Below the pieces are notes generated by a model that saw only the letters and a program-made list of their open reading frames with translations, searched no databases and had not been told where the DNA came from. From positions 558,001-622,000 of the forward strand of contig NZ_FNON01000003.1 in assembly GCF_900107045.1 (NCBI RefSeq): DNA of 64,000 nt, read 5' to 3'. This stretch comes from Amycolatopsis xylanica. Lineage in GTDB: Bacteria; Actinomycetota; Actinomycetes; Mycobacteriales; Pseudonocardiaceae. Numbering within the stretch: position 1 is the stretch's first letter; every line of letters begins with the position of its first letter. Of this stretch, positions 16,152 to 23,435 are shown one piece after another. The position numbers and the translations under genes were made by a program.

Positions 16152-16962
16152 TGGCTGCCTCTGCGAAGAGTTCGGTCACGTCCGCGTCGTGGTCGACCGG
16201 GCGGTCACCCCAGTCCCAGCCACCCGACACCGAAAGCGTCGCGCCGGAGATGTACCCGGCCCGGTCGGACACCAGGAACGCCACCGCGTCGGCGATGTCG
16301 CCGGAGGTGCCCAGCCGCCCGGCCGGCACCCGCTTCGCCATCCAGCCCGCCTGCTCCGGCGGGAGATGACCGTTGTCGATCAGGCCGGGCGCGACACAGT
16401 TCACCGTGATGCCGTGCCTGGCCTCCTCGGTGGCCAACGACCGGGTCAGCACCGCGATCCCGGTCTTTGCCACCGTGTACGCCGCGAGGTTCGGCGCGCC
16501 CCGCACGTCCAGCGCCGGCGCGAGCCCGATGGTGATCACCCTGCCGAAACCACGCGAGCGCATGCCGGGCAGCGCCGCCTTGGTCGCGTAGAACGCCGAG
16601 TTCAGGTTGCTGTCGATGATCGCCTTCCAGCGCAGCGCCGAGGTCTCCGCGACCGCGCCGAGCACGAACTCACCGACGTTGTTGACCAGGATCGAGACCT
16701 CGGAGCCGAACGCCTCGGCGGTCTGGCGCACGGCGCGCTCGGCCTGCTCCGGCTCGCACAGGTCGGCCTTGACCATGACCGCGCGCGCCCCTGACGCCCG
16801 CAACCGGTCCACGAGCGCCTGCGCGCTCGCGGCGTCGCTGCGGTAGTTGACCGCGACCATCGCGCCCTCTTCGGCGAGACGCTCGCACAGCGCGCTGCCG
16901 ATCCCGCGCGCGCCGCCGGTGACCAGCGCGACCTGGTCGGTGCCAGCCAGCCGTGTCTCCAT
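16144..16962 (-). CDS. SDR oxidoreductase lacking the catalytic Ser
   Basis: A 272-residue classical short-chain dehydrogenase/reductase. The nucleotide site TGGARGIGSA is at 15-24, followed by NNVGEF (94-99) and YTVAK with Tyr162 and Lys166. The usual catalytic Ser, 13 residues before the Tyr, is replaced: the stretch ITIGLAPALDV has Pro149 there and no Ser. It may thus have altered catalysis or use another residue. A C-terminal tail (WGDRPVDHDADVTEL) extends beyond the standard end. It overlaps the ABM gene by one base and the decarboxylase by 8 nt, so it belongs to the coupled operon. Confidence 0.88.
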   Translation of the reverse strand: METRLAGTDQVALVTGGARGIGSALCERLAEEGAMVAVNYRSDAASAQALVDRLRASGARAVMVKADLCEPEQAERAVRQTAEAFGSEVSILVNNVGEFVLGAVAETSALRWKAIIDSNLNSAFYATKAALPGMRSRGFGRVITIGLAPALDVRGAPNLAAYTVAKTGIAVLTRSLATEEARHGITVNCVAPGLIDNGHLPPEQAGWMAKRVPAGRLGTSGDIADAVAFLVSDRAGYISGATLSVSGGWDWGDRPVDHDADVTELFAEAANV

Positions 16963-17294
16963 CAGTGGTCGTGGTCGTCGTCGTGGTCGTGCTCGTGCGG
17001 GACCTCGTTGAGGTAGCTGATCTCGCGCGGGCCGGTGCAGTAGGTGGCCTCGAAGTCGCCGAGCAGCGGGTGCTCGCCGCCGATCAGGTCCTCGGCTTCC
17101 TCACGGCTGCGCCACGGGTACATCACCCACACCTTGGTGGGCTGCGCCTCGTGCTGGTAGAAGGTGGCGTGGCCGAGGAAGGCCGGGTGCTCGTGCGCGC
17201 GCGGGCCGACCAGGTCGTCCATCTTCTGCATCAGCTCGGGCACGCGGTCGGCGAAGTCGTCCTTGATTTCCCAGGTTTCCAGAACGTGGATCAT
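16962..17294 (-). CDS. ABM/dimeric alpha-beta barrel protein with His-rich tail
   Basis: A 110-residue protein resembling antibiotic biosynthesis monooxygenase (ABM)/dimeric ferredoxin-like barrel proteins: HVLETWEIKDDFADRVPELM, FLGHATFYQHE, and KVWVMYPWRSREEAEDLI. The C-terminus is HEHDHDDDHDH, a probable metal-binding tail not typical of the fold. ABM proteins oxidise aromatic or polyketide rings without cofactors, or serve as heme- or metal-associated enzymes. Its ATG overlaps the previous stop (ATGA) and its stop overlaps the SDR start (TGATG). It is small, but its position in a coupled operon makes it surely expressed. Confidence 0.75.
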   Translation of the reverse strand: MIHVLETWEIKDDFADRVPELMQKMDDLVGPRAHEHPAFLGHATFYQHEAQPTKVWVMYPWRSREEAEDLIGGEHPLLGDFEATYCTGPREISYLNEVPHEHDHDDDHDH

Positions 17295-17812
17295 GACTCT
17301 GTCTCCTCATGCATCGTGGTTTGGCGGAAGTGCTCGGACAGCAGGGATTTCCCTTCCGGCACGAACTTTTCGCAGACGAAGATGTGGTGGCGCCGGTTGC
17401 GCGACTGCGCGGACCAGAGCTTGGTGGCGGCGGAGCGCACGCCCGGAGGCACGCGCCCGGCGCGATCCGCTGCCTTGAACCCCCGGCGCAGCGTGGTGAG
17501 CCTGGACAGCATCTGCTCGTGTTCGATGTTCAGCGTGCCGGAGAAACCCGGTGTCATGAACGGCGGCGCCATCGACGGGCGGATGACCCGCTCGTAGGTG
17601 TCCGCGCCGAAGTCCGCCGCGTAGCGCATGGTCGCGGTGGCGGCGTCGTAGAGGATGGTGAGCTTCCGGAAGGCCGCTTCCAGCTCCTGCCAGCGAGACC
17701 TGTCCAGCGCGGTGCTCGCTTGCACCAGCAGGCCGTTCATCGCCGCCAGGTTCAGGTGGAAGAGCTGGTGCCCCAGCTTCCACCTGAGCACGGCCTGCCC
17801 GGTGTCACTCAC
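17291..17812 (-). CDS. Unrecognised 173-residue helical protein
   Basis: I do not recognise this family. GTG 17812 overlaps the upstream stop (GTGA), which decides the start. The protein is mostly alpha-helical and soluble, with conserved-looking His and aromatic residues: KLGHQLFHLNLAAMNGLL near the N-terminus, TLNIEHEQML in the middle, and NRRHHIFVCEKFVPEG near the end. The His clusters could bind metal or heme, but no known motif is complete. It lies between another unknown small gene and the ABM gene inside the eight-gene operon, so it is likely a pathway enzyme or subunit rather than a chance reading frame. Confidence 0.7.
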   Translation of the reverse strand: MSDTGQAVLRWKLGHQLFHLNLAAMNGLLVQASTALDRSRWQELEAAFRKLTILYDAATATMRYAADFGADTYERVIRPSMAPPFMTPGFSGTLNIEHEQMLSRLTTLRRGFKAADRAGRVPPGVRSAATKLWSAQSRNRRHHIFVCEKFVPEGKSLLSEHFRQTTMHEETES

Positions 17813-18141
17813 GCCGCTGCCTCCCCGAAATCGTCGTGCGCGTGCGCCACCCATTCGGCCAGCGTGCTGTGCAGCGTGACCACGCAGCCGGCCAGTATCG
17901 CGACTTTGTCCTCATCGGACAGTGAGCTGCGCTCGAGGTCGACCAGCACGTCACGCTGGACGTCCAAACAGGACTGTGTCCAGGTCGCCAGATCCGGCCG
18001 CTGCCGCACCAGCCGGAAGTAGGCGTCGTAATGCTCCTGACCCGCGATACTGGTGAGCGCGCCGGGAATCTTCCCGTCGCTCGGCAGCGAGATCGACTGG
18101 ATCAGTCCTAGGTCGACTTCGTATTCGCCCTCACCGGCCAT
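17809..18141 (-). CDS. Unrecognised 110-residue acidic protein
   Basis: I do not recognise this family. ATG 18141 lies inside the end of the FAD oxidoreductase gene (11-nt overlap). The protein is acidic and helical: GQEHYDAYFRLVRQRPDLATW, CLDVQRDVLVDLERSSL, then a helix ending HSTLAEWVAHAHDDFGE. It is about the size of a small regulatory or partner subunit. Its overlap with the FAD enzyme upstream and the unknown protein downstream (GTGA) suggests stoichiometric co-expression, possibly as a complex. No signal peptide or membrane segment is seen. Confidence 0.68.
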   Translation of the reverse strand: MAGEGEYEVDLGLIQSISLPSDGKIPGALTSIAGQEHYDAYFRLVRQRPDLATWTQSCLDVQRDVLVDLERSSLSDEDKVAILAGCVVTLHSTLAEWVAHAHDDFGEAAA

Positions 18142-19735
18142 TTCGCCGCTCCATGAAGTACCGGCGCACGGTCTCGCTCGCGTTCTTGCCGGGAATGCCG
18201 AACACGCCACCGCCGGGCCGGGTTCCCGAACCGCAGAGGAAGAAGCCGGGCACCGGGGTCTGGTAGTCGGGGTAACCGGCCACCGGGCGTCCGGCGAACA
18301 GGTCCAGCGGAGACATCGCGCCGTGGTAAAGGTTTCCGCCGGGCAGGCCGATCTCGCGCTCGATGTCCGGCGGGGCGAACAGCTTGCGGTGCGTCACCGC
18401 GGCGGTGAGCCCCGGCAGGTACGGCTCGACGTAGGCCAGCAGGTTGTCCAAGAAGGACTCCCTGATCTCGTCCCAGGTCGTGCCGGCCGGCTGGTAGGGC
18501 AGGTACTGCAGGTACATGCTCATGACGTGCTTGCCGGGCGGCGCGACGTCGGGGTCGAGGATGCTCGGGATCGAGCACTCGACGTGCGGCTGCGTCGGCG
18601 GGATACCGGCCCGCATCTCGGCGTGCACGCGGTCGAGGTGATCCATGTCCGGCAGGATCTGCAGCGTCCCGTTGAAATGCTCGCCGTACCCCTCGAAACC
18701 GCGCACCTCGGGAAGCCGGTCGAGCGCGAGGTGGACCTTGCCCGCGACGCCCGCGTGCGGGCGGTTCGCCAGCGCGGCGCGATAGCTCGGCGGCACGATG
18801 TCGGCGTCGATCATCTTGTTGAAGGTGGTCGACGGGTCGGCGGCCGAGACGACGGCCTTCGCGGAGATGTGAGTGCCGTCCTCGAGTTCGACACCGCGGC
18901 AGGCGATGGCGCGCGGGCAGCTGCCGAGCAGGATCTGCTTGACCGCCCTGCCGGTGTAGATGTCCACTCCGAACTCTTCACAGGCGGCGGACAGCGCACG
19001 CGTGATGCTCCCCATCCCGCACTTGACCTGGCCCCACGACGGGCGCGCGTCCTCGGTCGTGCCCATCTGGTGGTAGAGCATCAGATACGCGGTGCCCGGC
19101 GTGGAGGGTCCGCCGTCGACGCCGACGGTGCCGTCGGTGGCCAGCGTGACCTTGAGCGGCTCGGACTCGAACCACTCGTCGAGCACCTCACGCGCGCTGC
19201 CGAACAGCGTGCCGACCAGCAGCCGCAGGTCCTTGTCGTCGAGCTCGGACGTCGCGCGCAGAATGGACTTCAGCGCCGGGATGTCCTCGAACAGCGGCGC
19301 CCTCGACGCGCCGGTCACGTACGGCTCGGCGAAGCGGGCGACCCGGCGCATCGCGGCGCCGTATTCGAAATACGCGTCCGCGTCACGCGGGGAGAACTTG
19401 CTGATCTCCGCGTGCATTTTCGCGGGATCGGTCCGGAAGCTGAGATGACGCCCGTCCGCGAGAAGCGCGGTGACCGACGGATCGCGCTCCATGACCCGCA
19501 GGCCATGCTTGGCGAGCTTGAGATCCTCGATGATCTCCTTTCGGAACAAGGTGGTCACCAGGCTGGCGGTACTGAACCGGTGCCCGGGGAATACCTCTTC
19601 GGTGATGCAGGCGCCACCCACGAAGTCGCGCCGTTCGACCACCGCGACGCGGTAGCCCGCCTGTCCCAGATAAGCCGCGCAGACCAGGCCGTTGTGCCCG
19701 GCCCCGACCACGATCACGTCATATGTGTCACTCAC
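18131..19735 (-). CDS. CrtI/PYROXD2-like FAD oxidoreductase
   Basis: A 534-residue flavoprotein of the phytoene desaturase/PYROXD2 group. The Rossmann FAD site VIVVGAGHNGLVCAAYLGQA is near the N-terminus. It is followed by VVERRDFVGGACITEE, the central FNGTLQILPDMDH, and the C-terminal FAD motif GFFLCGSGTRPGGGVFGIPG. CrtI-type enzymes desaturate polyenes, but PYROXD2-like proteins occur in many pathways. No carotenoid genes (CrtB, CrtE) are near, so a carotenoid role is unlikely. It is the first gene of the eight-gene operon running to 12308, and diverges from the cysteine-desulfurase-like gene at 19867. Confidence 0.88.
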   Translation of the reverse strand: MSDTYDVIVVGAGHNGLVCAAYLGQAGYRVAVVERRDFVGGACITEEVFPGHRFSTASLVTTLFRKEIIEDLKLAKHGLRVMERDPSVTALLADGRHLSFRTDPAKMHAEISKFSPRDADAYFEYGAAMRRVARFAEPYVTGASRAPLFEDIPALKSILRATSELDDKDLRLLVGTLFGSAREVLDEWFESEPLKVTLATDGTVGVDGGPSTPGTAYLMLYHQMGTTEDARPSWGQVKCGMGSITRALSAACEEFGVDIYTGRAVKQILLGSCPRAIACRGVELEDGTHISAKAVVSAADPSTTFNKMIDADIVPPSYRAALANRPHAGVAGKVHLALDRLPEVRGFEGYGEHFNGTLQILPDMDHLDRVHAEMRAGIPPTQPHVECSIPSILDPDVAPPGKHVMSMYLQYLPYQPAGTTWDEIRESFLDNLLAYVEPYLPGLTAAVTHRKLFAPPDIEREIGLPGGNLYHGAMSPLDLFAGRPVAGYPDYQTPVPGFFLCGSGTRPGGGVFGIPGKNASETVRRYFMERRNGR

Positions 19736-19866
19736 GGATTCATCGTGCGACGCCGCGACGCCCGCGTCATCTCTGAGGATGCTCTGCGATGGAGCACGTC
19801 CAGAGTTGCGGCGATTCCCGTGCCTTGGACATGCTCATTCAGGAAAACTTCACCAGGAGGCCGACC

Positions 19867-21093
19867 GTGTCATCTCATCTGATGGACTCGGCGTTACCCG
19901 CGGTGGCAGGCACGGATGTCCGGGTGCCGCTGGCTGACGGATCGTCGGTGCCCTATGCGAATTTCGACTACGCGGCGAGCGCGCCTTGCCTGCTCGCGGT
20001 CAAGGAAGCCTTGGATTTGGCGGTTCCCTTGTACGCCAGTGTGCATCGAGGCGCGGGCCGTCTTTCTCAGTTGACTACACGTGCTTACGAAGACGCCAGG
20101 CAGACGGTACGCCGGTTCGCGGGCGCACGGCGCGACGACGCGGTGATCTTCACCCGCAACACGACCGACTCGATGAACCTGCTCGCCTCCTGCGTGCCCC
20201 TCGACACCACGGTCGTGGTCTTCGAGTCTGAGCACCACGCCAACCTGCTTTCCTGGCTGCACCGGCATTTCGTGGTGCGGCTGCCGATGCCCGCGTCCGC
20301 GGAGGAAGCCGTCTCCGCGGCAGCGAGCGCGCTCTCCCCCGGTTCGCTGCTCGTGGTGACCGCGGCTTCGAACGTGACCGGCGAGCTGTGGCCCGTCGAG
20401 GAACTGGCCGCGGCCGCGCACGCGCGTGGCGCGCGCATCGCGGTGGACGCCGCGCAGCTCGCCCCGCACCGGCCGATGAAAATGTCCACTGTGGACTACG
20501 TGGCCTTCTCTGGGCACAAGCTCTACGCGCCGTTCGGCGCGGGCGTGCTGATCGGGCGCGGCGACTGGCTCGCCGCCGCGGACCCGTACCTGCGTGGCGG
20601 TGGCGCCAGCAAGCTGGTTGGCCCGGACACGGTCGTCTGGGCGGACGATCCCCAGGAGCGGCACGAAGCCGGCAGCCCGAATGTCCTTGGCGCGCTGGCG
20701 ATTTCCGCCGCCTGCTCGGCGCTGGAGGCCGCGGGCTGGCCATCCCTCGTGGCGGCGGAAGAACGACTGCTCGCCCGGTTGCGTCTCGGCCTGTCCATGG
20801 TTCCCGGCCTGCGCGAGCTTTCCTTGTGGGGCCCGGAATCGCCGAGGGTGGGCATCGTCTCGTTCGTCGTCGACGGCTGGGAGGCGCGCGCGCTCGCCCA
20901 GACCTTGTCGGACCATTACGGCGTCGGCGTCCGCGACGGCAAGATGTGCGCCCACAATCTCGTACGCCATCTGCACGGCGGCTCCGACGGTTCGATCGTC
21001 CGCGCCAGCATCGGCCTCGGCACCACCCGCGCGCACGTCGACCGCCTGGTCACCGCGCTCGCCGACCTCACGGCCGCCCGCGCCGCCGCCTGA
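19867..21093 (+). CDS. Cysteine-desulfurase-like class V PLP enzyme
   Basis: A 408-residue fold-type I enzyme of the NifS/SufS/CsdA group. Signs are ANFDYAASAP, TRNTTDSMNLLA, ESEHHANLLSW with cofactor-stacking His, AVDAAQLAPHRP with Asp194, and FSGHKLYAPFGAG with Schiff-base Lys218. VRDGKMCAHNL places Cys361 where SufS carries its persulfide-forming Cys. That residue makes true desulfurase activity plausible; an epimerase or lyase role is the alternative. GTG 19867 was chosen for its CAGGAGG ribosome-binding site. No Fe-S assembly genes (SufBCDU) are adjacent, so a dedicated pathway role is more likely. It diverges from the eight-gene operon. Confidence 0.85.
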   Translation: MSSHLMDSALPAVAGTDVRVPLADGSSVPYANFDYAASAPCLLAVKEALDLAVPLYASVHRGAGRLSQLTTRAYEDARQTVRRFAGARRDDAVIFTRNTTDSMNLLASCVPLDTTVVVFESEHHANLLSWLHRHFVVRLPMPASAEEAVSAAASALSPGSLLVVTAASNVTGELWPVEELAAAAHARGARIAVDAAQLAPHRPMKMSTVDYVAFSGHKLYAPFGAGVLIGRGDWLAAADPYLRGGGASKLVGPDTVVWADDPQERHEAGSPNVLGALAISAACSALEAAGWPSLVAAEERLLARLRLGLSMVPGLRELSLWGPESPRVGIVSFVVDGWEARALAQTLSDHYGVGVRDGKMCAHNLVRHLHGGSDGSIVRASIGLGTTRAHVDRLVTALADLTAARAAA

Positions 21094-21189
21094 ACCGGGC
21101 GCAGGAAATAGGAAGTGACGCCGTCTCCCGCACGGACAATGAATCGGGGACGACCATAGGTATGCGATCGCTTCGATGAGGAGACTTTT

Positions 21190-21651
21190 ATGTCGGTCAG
21201 TGCCGAAGATAGGTTGACGGCTTACTACGGGCAGTTCACTTCCGAGCGTGAGAAGGAAGTGCTGAGTGTCCCGCTCCGCTTGGTGGGGGCGTGGGCGGAG
21301 AACAGCGCCGATGGCGTGGCCGAGGTGTTCACCGAGGACGGGATCCTGATCCTGCCGGGTGACGTGTACAAGGTCGGCCGTGAAGAGATCAGGGCGTTCA
21401 TGAAGGCCGCCTACGCCGGCCCGTTCAAGGGCAGCGGCGTGACCGGCCAGCCGGTGGACCTGCGGTTCGCTTCGGACACGGTCGCACTGATCCGCACCCA
21501 CGGCGGCATCCTGGCGCCGGGCGAGACGGAGATCGACCCCGAGCTGGCCGTGCGCTCGACGTGGATCACCGTGAAGAAGGACGACGGTCAGTGGTACCTG
21601 GCCGGCTACCAGAACAGCCCGCGTGGCGCCGGCGCCACCCTCCGCTGGTAA
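21190..21651 (+). CDS. SgcJ/EcaC-type SnoaL-like protein, paralog 1
   Basis: A 153-residue NTF2-fold protein of the SgcJ/EcaC family, known from enediyne and other biosynthetic clusters though of unclear chemistry. Signs are VPLRLVGAWAENSADGVAEVF, EDGILILPGDVYK, REEIRAFMKAAY, THGGILAPGETEI and a final WYLAGYQNSPRG strand. A GAGGAG ribosome-binding site precedes ATG 21190. It is 96 nt after the desulfurase-like gene and 25 nt before a second paralog, so all three may form one transcript. A third cytosolic paralog lies nearby on the other strand. Confidence 0.85.
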   Translation: MSVSAEDRLTAYYGQFTSEREKEVLSVPLRLVGAWAENSADGVAEVFTEDGILILPGDVYKVGREEIRAFMKAAYAGPFKGSGVTGQPVDLRFASDTVALIRTHGGILAPGETEIDPELAVRSTWITVKKDDGQWYLAGYQNSPRGAGATLRW

Positions 21652-21676
21652 CCCACTGACCCCAAGGAGAAAACCC

Positions 21677-22132
21677 ATGCCAGGCAAGGCATCCGAACTG
21701 GTCGCAGGCGCCAAGAAGTGGGCGGCCAACTACGGCGACTTCCCCAACGGCGAAGAGGGCGCGGTGCTCACCGTGCCGCTGCGCATCCGCGGCGCGTGGG
21801 AACGCAACGACGCCGAGCTGTTCGCCGAGGTCTTCGCGGACAACGGCAGCATGCTCGTCGGCGACAAGCAGCTCCAGAGCCGCGAAGAAGTGCTCGAGTA
21901 CATGAAGGAAGCCTTCAAGGGCACCTACAAGGGCGCCCGGCTCGAGGAGACCCCGGTGGTCATCCGCAAGCTGTCGGACACGGTCGCCTTCGCGGTCACC
22001 AAGGGCGGCATCCTGCTCGACGGCGAGACCGAGGTCGCCCCGGAGCGTGAAGTCCGCGCGACCTGGGTGATCGTCAAGGAAGACGGCGACTGGAAGCTGC
22101 TGAACCACCAGACCAGCCCCATTTCGGGCTGA
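21677..22132 (+). CDS. SgcJ/EcaC-type SnoaL-like protein, paralog 2
   Basis: A 151-residue NTF2-fold protein, close in sequence to the 22797-23276 paralog (both end with ...LLNHQTSPISG or LLSHQTSPIRG) and more distant from paralog 1. Signs are VPLRIRGAWERNDAELFAEV, DNGSMLVGDKQL, EEVLEYMKEAF and KGGILLDGETEV. AAGGAG precedes ATG 21677. It is 25 nt after paralog 1. The strong likeness to a gene in opposite orientation suggests local duplication with inversion. A self-palindromic repeat follows the stop. Confidence 0.85.
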   Translation: MPGKASELVAGAKKWAANYGDFPNGEEGAVLTVPLRIRGAWERNDAELFAEVFADNGSMLVGDKQLQSREEVLEYMKEAFKGTYKGARLEETPVVIRKLSDTVAFAVTKGGILLDGETEVAPEREVRATWVIVKEDGDWKLLNHQTSPISG

Positions 22133-22150
22133 GCAACCCCGTCCCCGCCG

Positions 22151-22241
22151 ACAAAGCCCGCTTTACTCCCCGGAGCGAAGCGGGCTTTATCGCGTGAACC
22201 AAAGCCCGCTTTATCCCCGGGATAAAGCGGGCTTTATCCCG
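22151..22241. repeat. Self-palindromic AAAGCGGGCTTT hairpin repeat, copy 2
   Basis: Two hairpins in tandem: AAAGCCCGCTT (22153-22163) with AAGCGGGCTTT, then AAAGCCCGCTTTATCCC (22201-22217) with GGGATAAAGCGGGCTTT. It sits between convergent genes ending at 22132 and 22314 and is closely related to the element at 916-973. Confidence 0.8.
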
Positions 22242-22313
22242 GTCCGCGCTGGTGCGGGCATGGCCGAGCCCCCGCGCGAGGGGCGGCGCGCGGGGGCTCG
22301 GCGGTGACGCGGA

Positions 22314-22778
22314 TCAGCCGCGCAGTGCGGCGACCGCCTTTTTCCAGTTGGCCTGATCGCGGGCTTCGCGCGGCGAGACGATCTCGGCGAACCGCACGAT
22401 TCCCTGAGTGTCGATGAGGAAGGTGCCTCGGTTGGCCATACCGCCGATGTCGTTGAAGACGCCGTAGGTCTTCGCGACCTCACCGTGCGGCCAGAAGTCC
22501 GACAGCAGCGGGAAAGTGAAGCCCTGCTGCTCCGCCCAGGCCTTGAGCGCGAACGGGGTGTCGACGGAAACACCGACCACCTGGACGTTCTCGTCGCTGT
22601 AGCCGGCGAGCTCGTCGCGGACCTGGCAGATCTCGCCTTGGCAGATCTGGCTGAACGCGAACGGATAGAACACGAGGAGCACGTTCTTCTCACGCCACAA
22701 CGAGCTCAGCGTGACCTGCTCCCGGTTGAGGTCGCCGAGGGTGAAGTCCGGGGCCGCCGAACCTGTTTCCACCGCCAT
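22314..22778 (-). CDS. AhpE-type peroxiredoxin
   Basis: A 154-residue thiol peroxidase of the AhpC/TSA family, most like actinobacterial AhpE. Signs are FTLGDLNREQVTLSSL, VFYPFAFSQICQGEICQVRD with peroxidatic Cys46 and a second Cys51, VVGVSVDTPFALKAW, and RGTFLIDTQGIVRFAE. It reduces hydroperoxides in the cytosol with mycothiol- or thioredoxin-type partners. It begins 18 nt after the SnoaL-like paralog 3 stop, so they form a two-gene operon. Presence next to flavin-monooxygenase genes may reflect protection from peroxide by-products. Confidence 0.9.
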   Translation of the reverse strand: MAVETGSAAPDFTLGDLNREQVTLSSLWREKNVLLVFYPFAFSQICQGEICQVRDELAGYSDENVQVVGVSVDTPFALKAWAEQQGFTFPLLSDFWPHGEVAKTYGVFNDIGGMANRGTFLIDTQGIVRFAEIVSPREARDQANWKKAVAALRG

Positions 22779-22796
22779 GAGCCGATTCCCTTTCCG

Positions 22797-23276
22797 TCAT
22801 CCCCTGATGGGGCTGGTCTGGTGGGACAGCAGCTTCAGCGAGCCGCCGTCCTTGACGATCACCCAGGTGACCCGGACCTGCCGCTCCGGCGCGGTCTCCG
22901 TCTCGCCTTCCAGCAGGATCCCGCCCTGGCTGATCACCATCGCCGTGTCATCGCTGAGGAACTTGACCGCCAACGGGTAGCCACGCACCCGCGCGCCCTT
23001 GAAGAAGCCCTCGAAGCCCGCCTTCATGTACTCGCGGATCTGCTCGCGGCTGGTGAGCTGGTCGTCCTTCATCAGGAGGCTGCCGTTTTCGGCGAAGGTC
23101 TCGGCGAAGAAGTCGGCGTCGTTGCGCTCCCAGCCTTCCTGGATGCGCATCGCGACCGTGAGCACGGCCTTCTCGTCCTCGCCGGTGAACTCGCGGTAGT
23201 ACGAAGTGTCCTCTTCGATGCCCGCGGCGGCGAGGATGGCCGACGCGTCACCCCACGGCGTGGTCGTTGCAGCCAT
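22797..23276 (-). CDS. SgcJ/EcaC-type SnoaL-like protein, paralog 3
   Basis: A 159-residue NTF2-fold protein. Signs are VAMRIQEGWERNDADFFAET, ENGSLLMKDDQL, EQIREYMKAGF, SQGGILLEGETET and a final LLSHQTSPIRG. It is highly similar to paralog 2 in motif order and spacing. ATG 23276 follows AGGGAGAA. It is the first gene of an operon with a peroxiredoxin. Members of this family bind hydrophobic ligands in a cone-shaped cavity; enzymatic function cannot be assigned. Confidence 0.85.
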   Translation of the reverse strand: MAATTTPWGDASAILAAAGIEEDTSYYREFTGEDEKAVLTVAMRIQEGWERNDADFFAETFAENGSLLMKDDQLTSREQIREYMKAGFEGFFKGARVRGYPLAVKFLSDDTAMVISQGGILLEGETETAPERQVRVTWVIVKDGGSLKLLSHQTSPIRG

Positions 23277-23377
23277 GCTGTTTTCTCCCTGGTTATGGTC
23301 GCGCGCCGATCGGTCACGACAACCATCCCGCACAGGGCTGCTCCGGAAAGTCCTCTCCTTTGCGCAAAGAGAAAAGC

Positions 23378-23421
23378 TCGTGAGTGTTCCCGACGGTTAG
23401 AACCGTCGGGAACACTCACGA
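23378..23421. repeat. GTGAGTGTT...GGTTAGAACC hairpin repeat, copy 2
   Basis: An almost perfect palindrome: TCGTGAGTGTTCCCGACGGTT and its complement around a TTAGAA centre. It lies 15 nt from the stop of the DGPF gene (23436). A near-identical copy is at 63674-63717. Confidence 0.85.
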
Positions 23422-23435
23422 CTCTTGAAGTGGGT

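Noticed and set aside
16962-17000. GTGGTCGTC-type tandem repeat
   Set aside because: It is explained by codons for the HEHDHDDDHDH tail of the ABM-like protein.
18131-19735. Carotenoid phytoene desaturase
   Set aside because: No CrtE, CrtB or CrtY homologs are present, and the gene leads an amino-acid-type operon; the PYROXD2-like group is broader than carotenoid enzymes.
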